Of a DNA stretch of 40,824 nucleotides, positions 8,488 through 17,677 are shown in pieces; the first letter of the stretch is position 1, and every line of letters begins with the position of its first letter. The stretch spans positions 1 to 40,824 of the forward strand of contig JAPDIG010000007.1 of assembly GCA_025966525.1 (NCBI GenBank), read 5' to 3'. The DNA is from Candidatus Methanophagales archaeon (GTDB lineage Archaea; Halobacteriota; Syntropharchaeia; Alkanophagales; Methanospirareceae). The translations under genes were made by a program, and so were the position numbers. The notes beneath the pieces were generated by a model. The model did no database searches, was not told the DNA's origin, and worked only from the letters and a program-made list of their open reading frames with translations.

Positions 8488-10347
8488 GTGGCAGGCGAGG
8501 CAAGATTTTTGGGAACATGGGCTAAACAGACGTTCTATTACGCAATCGCAGGTATTTTAGTTGCTCTTGCAATCGCAGGCTTCTTTTTAGCTTTGAATTT
8601 CTTCTCTCCTTTGTTTTTAGAGCTACTCGGTGGTTACTATCCGCCGACACCAGAAAATGAACCTCATTTCTTCGCTTTCACCCCCCTCTTAGGGGATGCC
8701 TTCACCAATCCGCTATTGTTGGTTCTATTAGCCCTTATTCCAGCATTTGGCGGTCTGATATGCGGATTAGTAAAATTTAAACTTCTTCCGGTTGAAAAAC
8801 CAGAACTACACGAGACTGATGTGTTCATAGACGGGTTCCACAATGAGAAGGGAGTAATAAAAGGCAAGACCGGCTTGATGCGAGGAGTATATTCGGTGCT
8901 GACGATTGGCTCAGGCGGAAGTGCGGGGAGAGAGGGACCGAGTGCAATGCTGGGTGCGACAGTGGGTTCGGTTTTCAGCAGATTTTTAAAATTAGACGTG
9001 AGAGAAAGAAGGAAGATTGTATCAGCGGCAGCAGGAGCAGGAATAGCAGCGATTTTTAAATCGCCACTTGGTGGCGCATTCTTTGGTATTGAAACTTTAT
9101 ACAAGCGAGATATGGAAATAGAGGCGCTGGTTCCTGCGATAATTTGTTCTATCACAGCGTATATCGTCTCCTGTTATTTCTTAGGACTGGGGCACCTTTA
9201 TGAAATAGGAGAATATGACACGGCAGCCCTTTTAAAACCTTTTTCTTTGCTTCTATTTCTGGCTCTTGGATTAGCATGTGTTCCCTTTGTTATTGCATTT
9301 GCCAAACTGCTGGAGATAATAAGGTCTTTTTTCTTCGGAAGACTGAAGATTCCTGACTACCTCAAACCAGGAATAGGCGGATTTATGATTGGTATCCTTT
9401 TCCTCATTGGTTATCTCATTGTTAATCCACATCATGGGGTAGAAAGGGGGATAGGAATAGCGAGCGGAATATTTGGTGGGGGGTATGGATTTATACAGTT
9501 AACATTTTACGGCAAGCTTACATTGAGCGTTTTAGTATTCATCGCAGTTGCGAAAATCATAGCGACTGCTTTAACCTTAGGGTCAGGAGGTAGTGGTGGC
9601 TCGTTTCTACCCTCTTTAACCATGGGTGCGGCGTTAGGAGGAGCAATAGGACAGGCACTCAGCTATTTCTTCCCAGAAACGGTAGGGAACCCGTGGGTAT
9701 ATTCACTTATCGGCGCAGCGGCTTTCTTTGGTGCCGCGGCTAATGCACCACTCACTGCGCTTTTCATCGTTTGTGAAATCTCAGGTTCTTATACACTGTT
9801 TGTTCCCACTTTACTTGCTATAATCCCTGCTTATTCCCTGGTAGGTAGATGGACGATTTATCCAGGTCAATATGAATTAAGGAAGGAGTCGCCAGCCCAT
9901 AGGAGAGAATTCATGATAGATATACTGGAGGGGATAAAAGTGAAAGATGCATATACGAAGGATGTGCTCGTTATTCCAGCAGATAAGACGGTGAAAGAGG
10001 GACTCCATTTTGCAGAGAGAACAGGGCACATAACTTACCCGGTGGTTGATAAAGAAGGGAAGATGGTGGGAATAACGACCATAGTGGATTTAGAAAAACA
10101 AAGAGAGATAGGCGCGGATTATAGGAGAATAAGGCTGATATGCACGAAGGATGTGATAGTAGCATATCCAGAGGAGTTTTTGGAAGATGTGCTGCATAAG
10201 ATGGACACTTACAATATAGGGCGATTGCCAGTGGTAAAAGGGGGAAGTGAAGAAGGCGAGAAAGAATTGTTAGGAATAATAAGCAGGTCGGATATAATAA
10301 GGGAGCACTGCCGCAGATGGTCGCGTATTAAGATGGAGTCTTCATAA
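8488..10347 (+). CDS. CLC-family chloride channel/transporter with C-terminal CBS domain pair
   Basis: GSGGSAGREGPSAMLGA, GSGGSGGSFLPSLTMGAALGG, many TM segments, C-terminal CBS pair; GTG start. Confidence 0.92.
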   Translation: MAGEARFLGTWAKQTFYYAIAGILVALAIAGFFLALNFFSPLFLELLGGYYPPTPENEPHFFAFTPLLGDAFTNPLLLVLLALIPAFGGLICGLVKFKLLPVEKPELHETDVFIDGFHNEKGVIKGKTGLMRGVYSVLTIGSGGSAGREGPSAMLGATVGSVFSRFLKLDVRERRKIVSAAAGAGIAAIFKSPLGGAFFGIETLYKRDMEIEALVPAIICSITAYIVSCYFLGLGHLYEIGEYDTAALLKPFSLLLFLALGLACVPFVIAFAKLLEIIRSFFFGRLKIPDYLKPGIGGFMIGILFLIGYLIVNPHHGVERGIGIASGIFGGGYGFIQLTFYGKLTLSVLVFIAVAKIIATALTLGSGGSGGSFLPSLTMGAALGGAIGQALSYFFPETVGNPWVYSLIGAAAFFGAAANAPLTALFIVCEISGSYTLFVPTLLAIIPAYSLVGRWTIYPGQYELRKESPAHRREFMIDILEGIKVKDAYTKDVLVIPADKTVKEGLHFAERTGHITYPVVDKEGKMVGITTIVDLEKQREIGADYRRIRLICTKDVIVAYPEEFLEDVLHKMDTYNIGRLPVVKGGSEEGEKELLGIISRSDIIREHCRRWSRIKMESS

Positions 10348-11742
10348 AAGTAGATAATCCGGTCTATAAACTATATTTCTCATCACATCTCCCCAATCCA
10401 CTTCCGTCATCACGCACCCGGTCTTTGAAAGCACCACGCCTATCATTGGAACCCCTTTGGATGTAACATATCTCATTGTTTCGTAAAGGTCATGCTGACA
10501 GGCAATGCCCATCGCAGCCCGAGGCTGTTTATCCCTTACAGCGCGCTTGACAAACTCGCCACCAGGTGCAATGCAAATTTCTACACCGTGTTCGTCACAC
10601 ATCTTTTTAATCTCTGCAATACCGCATCTACCACACTCTGCACAGATTATACCTTCTCGCGGCGATGTCTTCGCAGGACATTCGAGGTTGCGAAGGCACT
10701 GAGGCAGGAACAACAACCTCTTATTCATCGGTGCCTTTCCATACGCATCTTTATATATCGAATTCATCAGCGCAATGCCTATTTCATCTATGATTACTGG
10801 ATTTATATGGAAGTATCCAAGGAATAGCTTGGAGGGTTGGTAAAAGAGGTTGAGTACAAAGAGCGTGAATCTTGGGAATAGGTCTCGTTTATAAATGGCT
10901 AGGCCCACAGCAGTTAAAATTAGCGCTACCAACGCCACAGCAAAGATTACAAAAATTTCGCCCACTAATACATACACCGAGTCAGGGATAAGGGAATAGG
11001 GAATAGCCAAATAGGGAAATAGAGAACTGATATTAGCTTGTCTATTGCCCACGTGGATATTAGATAATAATTTATTTATTATTTCTTCACGGTCAACAGT
11101 AGTATTGACGCATCCGGGAGTAATTAAAGGTACGCCTTGCGCTATCACACCCATGAGCTTCGCGTTTAACATCCCTTCATGCAGGTTTGGGTAGCAAGCA
11201 ACGCCTACCACCGCTTTTGCTTTTGGTCTGCTGTACATGAGGATACGCCCTGTGAACGTCCCACCTGGCGATATGTACATCCTGATGCCAAGTTCTTTAC
11301 AAATAGCACTTAGTTCTGCAATCATGCATTTACCGCATTCCATGCAATGAATACCATCTACCGGGTTCAGTTTAGCCGGGCATTCCGTGCTTCGGATGCA
11401 CTGCGGCAGGAGTAGAACACGCTCTTCCATGCTCGTAGCAGCGAAATCAGGATAGTTAAGTGCGTTTCTTATCTCTACTGATACACGGTCTATCAGACTC
11501 GGGTCAACACGAAAGAAGGAAAGCAACCTCCGTAACGGTTCGTAAAGCAGAGTTATTATGAACAGCACGAAATTAGGTAATAATATTCTTTTGGTATGTA
11601 ACGTAAAGGAGCAAAAGAGGAGCGCTAATACTAAGAGAACCACAAATGCTAATGCTAAAATTATTATCACCTTCCCTATTGCTTCGAGCACCAAACTTTC
11701 TTTGAGAAAGAAAGCGTGAGCAAATGGACTGAAGAAAGTCAT
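10342..11742 (-). CDS. DUF116 membrane protein with two tandem DUF116 units
   Basis: Two copies of LLPQCxRxxECPAKxxPxxGIxCxECGxCxIAE...PGGxFxxR...xxGxAC, each preceded by TM segments. Confidence 0.85.
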   Translation of the reverse strand: MTFFSPFAHAFFLKESLVLEAIGKVIIILALAFVVLLVLALLFCSFTLHTKRILLPNFVLFIITLLYEPLRRLLSFFRVDPSLIDRVSVEIRNALNYPDFAATSMEERVLLLPQCIRSTECPAKLNPVDGIHCMECGKCMIAELSAICKELGIRMYISPGGTFTGRILMYSRPKAKAVVGVACYPNLHEGMLNAKLMGVIAQGVPLITPGCVNTTVDREEIINKLLSNIHVGNRQANISSLFPYLAIPYSLIPDSVYVLVGEIFVIFAVALVALILTAVGLAIYKRDLFPRFTLFVLNLFYQPSKLFLGYFHINPVIIDEIGIALMNSIYKDAYGKAPMNKRLLFLPQCLRNLECPAKTSPREGIICAECGRCGIAEIKKMCDEHGVEICIAPGGEFVKRAVRDKQPRAAMGIACQHDLYETMRYVTSKGVPMIGVVLSKTGCVMTEVDWGDVMRNIVYRPDYLLL

Positions 11743-11909
11743 ATATACTTAAATGTTCCTTTTTGTAAAATACCTTCGGGGATAATACTTAACATATCGA
11801 ATGGATCAGAAGTTCCCCGAAGGGGAATTTGGGCGGAGGCCGAAGGCAGGTTGATTCGACCAGAATGGACTTTCCACAAATCCAAAAAATGAAGTCTCTT
11901 TATTGAGTT

Positions 11910-12252
11910 TTATTTCCAATATAAACCTTTAAATTCGGGTATAATTGATTTTTTACACCCCATGCTTTCTTTCACCACCTTTCCATTCAATTCAACGAGT
12001 TTTACGTGTTCAAGCTTCTCCACCAATTTATTCACCGAAAGAGGAATCGTTTTCTTTTTCGCCATTCCGCGGTTTCTAAAGTCCAATTTCCTATATCCGT
12101 GCTTTCCAGTCGTTACCTTCATCGCTTCCCGCCGGGTTTTGGTCAAAGGCGTATATTTCTACATCGGGGAAAGCGGATGAAGTTGCTATGGCTATCCCTA
12201 CAAAGAGAAACACCAGAGCACCGTCAAATATTAACACAATCTTTTTATCCAT
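11910..12252 (-). pseudogene. Decayed secreted lamin-tail-like (LTD) domain protein
   Basis: Signal-peptide-like MDKKIVLIFDGALVFLFVGIAIATSSAFP followed by DVEIYAFDQNPAGSDEGNDW, then frameshift to DIGNWTLETAEW and a further frame EHVKLVELNGKVV; order and motifs resemble LTD domains. Confidence 0.6.
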
Positions 12253-12344
12253 CCTATCTGATTTTGATGATTCTCGACTTTTAAAACGGCATGAGCGATT
12301 TTTAAAGGAGTGTCGAAGGGTTATCACAATGAACTTGACAAAGG

Positions 12345-12863
12345 TTAAATAAAACACGGGCTAATGAAATCATTGTCTAAAGGTATGTATTTATCGCAAG
12401 CTTTTCTTAATGCAACAGAAGGAGCATCTTTAAAATATGCGTGTTCCACATGTTTACCCCTATCTTTCACGGCATTTACCGCTGCGGCGAAATCTCCATC
12501 GCCACTCACGAGAATTGCAGTATCATACGTGTCATCATAGGCGTATTTTAACATATCAACAGCAAGGAGAATATCAACACCCTTCTCGATAAAAGTATCT
12601 CCGCGAGGTTCAAGTCTTCCTAATTTAAGTTCGAGATAAGGAGTGCGTTCTAATAATGAAAAAAATTTTTGCTGCGATTTATATTTCTCTTCATCAATTT
12701 CTTTTTTGTGAGGGGCATTATAATAATAAATTCGGATAAGTTTACGATTCTCCCCGCAGAGTAAGGTAGCAAATTTATAGAAATCTACTCTTGTTCTTCC
12801 AAGATTAGCTTTAAGGCCATGATAAAAATTACTTCCGTCTATAAAAAGGGCTACCCTTTCCAT
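12345..12863 (-). CDS. NYN domain (LabA/DUF88-like) putative ribonuclease
   Basis: MERVALFIDGSNFYHGLK ... KGVDILLAVDMLKYAYDDTYDTAILVSGDGDFAAAVNAVKDRGKHV; ATG at 12863 preferred over the ORF-track start at 12893. Confidence 0.85.
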   Translation of the reverse strand: MERVALFIDGSNFYHGLKANLGRTRVDFYKFATLLCGENRKLIRIYYYNAPHKKEIDEEKYKSQQKFFSLLERTPYLELKLGRLEPRGDTFIEKGVDILLAVDMLKYAYDDTYDTAILVSGDGDFAAAVNAVKDRGKHVEHAYFKDAPSVALRKACDKYIPLDNDFISPCFI

Positions 12864-13099
12864 GGTTATCGCTATATCATTATAACACAACAATGAATAG
12901 AAATGAGAGGTTACTTCGTTTGGTAACCCCTCAGTGATTATATACCTGCCGTTGGTGCGTATTCAATGGCAGGGAGGATATTAGTTAATAATTAAACTTA
13001 GGTATATATATTATTTTCGATTTGTTATCCGATAAGATAACAGATGTTTTGAAAAAGACGAATTTTATCTCGGCAAAGTTTCAGAAAGGGAGAAGGAGA

Positions 13100-13137
13100 A
13101 AAAAGTTTGAATAGTTTTTTGATTGATCAAACTTTTT
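13100..13137. terminator. Stem-loop overlapping the purB stop codon, terminator-like
   Basis: AAAAAGTTTGA (13100-13110) and TCAAACTTTTT (13127-13137) form an 11-bp perfect inverted repeat. Confidence 0.45.
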
Positions 13138-14506
13138 CTAAAAGTTTGTTCCAATAACTCGCAACCTTCTCCGTCTTCTCCGCCGCTATACCAACATATT
13201 TCTCCGCATCAAAAACCTTCTCCTTCTGCTCATCTGTAAATTTCCGTAAATATGATAATATCTCATCATCTTGCTCGACAACTTCTCGCAACGATTTATT
13301 CTCCGTATACGCCTGAAAACTCTTCCTTCGCACATATTCATGCGCATTCGGATGCCCGTAATAAGAAAGGAGAATGTACATTGGTTCCGCAATGATATTA
13401 TCCTTAGAGATCATAAAATTTTCTCGCATCCGTTCCCTATCCACTACCAACCGCTCGGAAATCCTTCGTAGCCTTCTAATACAGTAATCAAACACCACCA
13501 GCAGCTCCTGCGTATAGCGCTGAGATGCCGAATTCGTAAGGTCGCGTTGGTGTTCAGAAATCTGGTCGAGATACATCGTTACTGCCTGCGGCATGAATCT
13601 TTTCCACAGGCTTTTCACTCCTTCAAAACCAATAGGATTTCGCTTATGCGGCATTGTAGAAGAACCTACCTGCTCCTCCGCTACTTTTTCCATCACCTCA
13701 CCTATCTCACTTCGCTGGAGGTGCCGCATATCATCGCAGAAATTAGCTAGGACTGAGAAACTGCTTATAATCGAATGAACAAAATCAGACATAGGTTCGG
13801 GCGGGACAATCTGCGTGGATATTGTTGCAGGGTTTATAGCGAGCATAGCGAGCACTTCGCACTCAAACTCCTCCGGGTCATCAAAGATTAGAGATGTCGC
13901 ATTATACGCACCAACAGCACCAGAGAATTTACCCACAAGGTTTTCACTCGCTTCCTTCACCTTTAAGATCATTGACCCCCATCGGTTCACGTACTGCGCA
14001 ATCGCGAACCCAAAAGTAATAGGTTCGGCGTGTTGTCCATGCGTCCTCCCTATTTGCAAAGTATCCTTCTCTCTTCGTGCTAAATCTATCCATGTTCGCT
14101 CCAATTCGAGCATATCTGGTATTATTACTTTCATCACGGCGTCTTTATACCTGAGCGCATTTGCTGTATCCACGACATCATAAGAAGTAGCGCCGAGATG
14201 CACGAAAGATTTCGCCTTATCGCTTACCTTGTTCCTTATTACATTAACGAGCGCACGGATGTCATGTTTTGTTCGTTTTTCTTCTTCGTACACTTCTGCT
14301 GCATTTACCCTTGATGCTGCTTCCACTATTTCATCGCATAATTCTTTACTCAGAATGCCCCTATGCTCGAAAACTCGCGCAAGTGCTGCTTCTACTTTCG
14401 CTTTATACTGCACGAAAGCTTCCTCTGATAGATAATCTCTCAATTCACTCACCGCATACCGGTAGTCCGTAGGCGAGAATTCCGAAAAGTCTATCTCTTC
14501 TTTCAT
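13127..14506 (-). CDS. purB: Adenylosuccinate lyase
   Basis: GATSYDVVDTANALR, GRTHGQHAEPITFG, GSSTMPHKRNPIGFEGV signature. Confidence 0.93.
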   Translation of the reverse strand: MKEEIDFSEFSPTDYRYAVSELRDYLSEEAFVQYKAKVEAALARVFEHRGILSKELCDEIVEAASRVNAAEVYEEEKRTKHDIRALVNVIRNKVSDKAKSFVHLGATSYDVVDTANALRYKDAVMKVIIPDMLELERTWIDLARREKDTLQIGRTHGQHAEPITFGFAIAQYVNRWGSMILKVKEASENLVGKFSGAVGAYNATSLIFDDPEEFECEVLAMLAINPATISTQIVPPEPMSDFVHSIISSFSVLANFCDDMRHLQRSEIGEVMEKVAEEQVGSSTMPHKRNPIGFEGVKSLWKRFMPQAVTMYLDQISEHQRDLTNSASQRYTQELLVVFDYCIRRLRRISERLVVDRERMRENFMISKDNIIAEPMYILLSYYGHPNAHEYVRRKSFQAYTENKSLREVVEQDDEILSYLRKFTDEQKEKVFDAEKYVGIAAEKTEKVASYWNKLLEKV

Positions 14507-14556
14507 TTTCTTTATCCTTCTATTTATCTTTTGTCCAATTCATTTGCATGCATTTT

Positions 14557-15555
14557 TCACAGCCACTGCTCTATTCTTCGCTGCGAAACGTTTATTTTTG
14601 ACTTTAAAATCCTTTCCAGGGCTTTACTCACCCGCTCCTCCGAGAAGTTGTGCTCTTCGCAGAGAAATTCTTTTACTTTCTCTTCATCCGGTGTTTCCCA
14701 GTTTATTTCATAAGATTCATTCACATCAGGCTGCAAGAAGATATTTCGAATGATTTCGTAATTCTCTATTCCCTCTATTTTTTCTATTTTCGCTTCTGCT
14801 ATTACTTTTTCGATGCTACGATGTCTTTTTATCAGCTTCAGTGCACTTTTAACTCCTATCCCTTTTATTCCCGGGTTGAAGTCAGTACCAACTAAAATTG
14901 CAATGTCCACAAGCTCTTCTCTGGTTATCCCGTGTTTCTCTTCGAGTTCTTTTAATTCAATGACTTCTGGTGTCGCCTTTCTTCTCGCGGCGCTAAGATT
15001 TCTTATCATAGTCGGCGCGCCAAAAAGCAAAGAATCGTAATCTTGAGAGGAAACGAGCTCTGCATCTCCTCTTCGAACCATATAAGCAGCTTGTGCTTCC
15101 CCCTCTGAAGCTGCCTGCACGCAAGGAATACCCAGATATGTTAAGAGTCGCTTCGCTTCTTCTACTATCGTCATGTCAATTCTTGCAGATGCCCGAGCAT
15201 ACTTAAACGCTTCTTCTGGAAGCAAGACCTTGGCTTCTTCCCATTTCCTTCTCGCCTCTTTTCTCCGTTCCGATCTGCCCTCGATAACTTTTGCTTTTAA
15301 CTCAGATGGTTTGCCATCAAAAACGAATATCTGCTTTATTCCACACTCCATTAAATTTGTCGTGCGGTATATCAGCCCGGAGAGGTGAGAAGTCGTTCTA
15401 CCCGAAGAATCTTTCAGTGGTGTTCCATCTGGCTGACGAATGATGCTTAAGAACTGGTAAAGCGTGTTATACGCATCTACGGCAACGGTTTTACCTGAAA
15501 GAGCCTCTAAACTCGTTTCTTTTGGCTCTAATATCGCACCAATATTGACCCCCAT
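14557..15555 (-). CDS. fen: Flap endonuclease 1
   Basis: MGVNIGAILEP start, VFDGKPSELK, EGEAQAAYMVRRGDAELVSSQDYDSLLFGAP, LVGTDFNPGIKGIGVKSALKLI; C-terminal QRRIEQWL resembles a PIP box. Confidence 0.95.
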   Translation of the reverse strand: MGVNIGAILEPKETSLEALSGKTVAVDAYNTLYQFLSIIRQPDGTPLKDSSGRTTSHLSGLIYRTTNLMECGIKQIFVFDGKPSELKAKVIEGRSERRKEARRKWEEAKVLLPEEAFKYARASARIDMTIVEEAKRLLTYLGIPCVQAASEGEAQAAYMVRRGDAELVSSQDYDSLLFGAPTMIRNLSAARRKATPEVIELKELEEKHGITREELVDIAILVGTDFNPGIKGIGVKSALKLIKRHRSIEKVIAEAKIEKIEGIENYEIIRNIFLQPDVNESYEINWETPDEEKVKEFLCEEHNFSEERVSKALERILKSKINVSQRRIEQWL

Positions 15556-15633
15556 CTTTTTCTTCTTTTATTTAAATTTAAAAATAAATTAGCAATGGAA
15601 TAAATAAACAAATGTAACACGAAGAGGGAAAAA

Positions 15634-16104
15634 ATGAATGTCATTGAAGTTTTGATAGAAGGGGGAAAAGCGAGTCCTGGACCTCCTTTGGGTCCTGCTC
15701 TGGGTCCGCTTGGAGTAAATATAAAGGAAGTGGTGGGCAGTGTAAATGCGCTTACAAGGGACTATGCGGGAATGGAAGTCCCAGTAAAGATAACCATTGA
15801 TGCTGCTGGAAAGGTAGATATAACTGTGGGCGTACCTCCGACATCAGCATTGATAAAGAGAGAGTTAGGGATTGAAAAAGCAAAAACAGACACCGCAACC
15901 GATTATGTCGGGGATATATCCTTAAAGCAAATAAGAGAGATAGCGCAAAAGAAGCGCAATGAGATGTTAGCAACTTCGTTAAAAAGCGCCATTAAAGAGG
16001 TAATAGGCACTTGTGTTTCCATGCGTATAAAGGTGGAAGGAAAAGATGCGAAAGAGATTCAGAGAGATATCGAAGAGGGTATGTATAACGAGGTGATAAC
16101 ATGA
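15634..16104 (+). CDS. rpl11: 50S ribosomal protein L11
   Basis: LIEGGKASPGPPLGPALGPLGVNIKEVV; followed by L1 and L10. Confidence 0.96.
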   Translation: MNVIEVLIEGGKASPGPPLGPALGPLGVNIKEVVGSVNALTRDYAGMEVPVKITIDAAGKVDITVGVPPTSALIKRELGIEKAKTDTATDYVGDISLKQIREIAQKKRNEMLATSLKSAIKEVIGTCVSMRIKVEGKDAKEIQRDIEEGMYNEVIT

Positions 16105-16730
16105 GTATGGAAGCTGAAGAGATAGTAGGAGAAGTCGAGAAGGCATTGAGCTCGAAAGAACGGGGGTTTGTTGAAAGTGTGGATCTCAGCATAAATCTAA
16201 AAAATATAGATTTGAAGCAGCCGAAGAACAGGATAAATGTGGATGTGGTTTTGCCTAATAAGTTCAGGGAGCCGAAGATTGGCGTTTTTGCTTCTGGTGA
16301 GATAGCATTGAAAGCGAAAGAGGCAGGTGCAGAGGTGATAGACCCAGAAGACCTGAAAAGGATGGATAAGAAAAAAGCAAGAGAACTGGTGAAAAAATAC
16401 GACTTCTTCGTTGCCGATGCATCTCTTATGTCTTTAGTGGGTAAAAGCTTGGGTACTATTCTTGGTCCACGTGGTAAGATGCCCGATCCTATTCCTCCGG
16501 GGGCTGACCCGGCACAAATACTGGCGCGGTTGAAGGGGACAGTTAAAGTAAGGTCAAAAACTACGACTTTATGGGTAAATATAGGTCGTAAAGATATGAA
16601 TGCAAAGGATATAGCAGAGAATGCCGTAGCGGTGATAAAAGCAATAGAAGCGCGTTTGGCGCGTGGCTGGCAAAATATAGGTTCTATTTATCTGAAAACA
16701 ACCATGGGACATGCGGTGAAGGTAGTGTAA
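16101..16730 (+). CDS. rpl1: 50S ribosomal protein L1
   Basis: LGPRGKMPDPIPP, NAVAVIKAIEARLARGWQNIGSIYLKTTMGHAVKV; overlaps the L11 stop by 4 nt. Confidence 0.95.
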   Translation: MSMEAEEIVGEVEKALSSKERGFVESVDLSINLKNIDLKQPKNRINVDVVLPNKFREPKIGVFASGEIALKAKEAGAEVIDPEDLKRMDKKKARELVKKYDFFVADASLMSLVGKSLGTILGPRGKMPDPIPPGADPAQILARLKGTVKVRSKTTTLWVNIGRKDMNAKDIAENAVAVIKAIEARLARGWQNIGSIYLKTTMGHAVKVV

Positions 16731-17677
16731 TGAAAGCAAAAAAGAGGGTAAAACGAGCTAAGGAATGGAAGCGCGAGCAAGTCGATGCTATAAAAAATTT
16801 GATAAGTTCCTACAAAACAGTAGGTATAGCAAAAATAAGAGGGCTGGGTTCTAAGCAACTACAACGAATAAGAAAAGAATTCAGGGATAAAGCAAGGTTA
16901 AGAGTATCGCGAAATAGCTTGATTTCTATTTCGTTTAGGAAAAGCGGGATGGATGAGGTGGTGAACTTTGTAGACGACCAGATGGCATTGATATTCACCG
17001 ATTTGGATCCTTTTGAATTGTACAGGGTGATAGAAGAGGGGAAGATACCAGCACCAATAAAGCCCGGTGCGGTTGCTCCACACGATATTGTGATAGAGGA
17101 GGGGCCCACCTCGCTTAAGCCCGGACCGATAGTGGGCGAATTGCAGAATTTGGGCATCCCCGCGGGAATAACAGGGGGAAAGGTGGTGATAAAGCAAAGA
17201 AAAGTAGCAGTACGGGGTGGGGAAAGAGTTTCTCCTGCACTTGCAGAGATGTTAGCAAGGCTCGAAATCCACCCGATAAAGGAGGGTTTGGATTTATGTG
17301 CTGTGTATGACGTTGAAGGAGAAGTGCTATACACGCCTGATGTTCTCCATATAGACCTCTCGAAATACTTTTCGGATGTGAAAGAAGGAGTAAAAGCGGC
17401 TTTTTCGCTTGCCACACGCATAAAGTATGACTATCCTACTCGATATACTATCGGCGATTTGATAAGCGAAGCAAATGTAAAATCGGTGGCGTTGGCATTT
17501 AATATTGCTTATCCAACTTCTGTGACAATAAAGCCGTTGATTCAGAAGGCGTATTCCAATGCACGAAATTTGTCCATAAACGCGTGCATATACGAACGCG
17601 AGACAATGGCTTATTTACTTGCGAAGGCATGTTCGCAGGCACGAAGTCTGGAGGCGTATTTGGGCGAATGGAACTGA
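16730..17677 (+). CDS. rpl10: 50S ribosomal protein L10 (acidic P0-type), short C-terminus
   Basis: WKREQVDAIKNLISSYKTVGIAKIRGLGSKQLQRIRKEFR, KPGAVAPHDIVIEEGPTSLKPGPIVGELQNLGIPAGITGGKVVI; starts at the L1 stop. Confidence 0.94.
   Translation: MKAKKRVKRAKEWKREQVDAIKNLISSYKTVGIAKIRGLGSKQLQRIRKEFRDKARLRVSRNSLISISFRKSGMDEVVNFVDDQMALIFTDLDPFELYRVIEEGKIPAPIKPGAVAPHDIVIEEGPTSLKPGPIVGELQNLGIPAGITGGKVVIKQRKVAVRGGERVSPALAEMLARLEIHPIKEGLDLCAVYDVEGEVLYTPDVLHIDLSKYFSDVKEGVKAAFSLATRIKYDYPTRYTIGDLISEANVKSVALAFNIAYPTSVTIKPLIQKAYSNARNLSINACIYERETMAYLLAKACSQARSLEAYLGEWN

Noticed and set aside
8664-9155. 163-aa ORF antisense to the CLC channel
   Set aside because: Shadow of conserved CLC motifs; no independent support
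16810-17421. 203-aa antisense ORF opposite rpl10
   Set aside because: Fully inside an unambiguous L10 gene; no plausible start context or family motif
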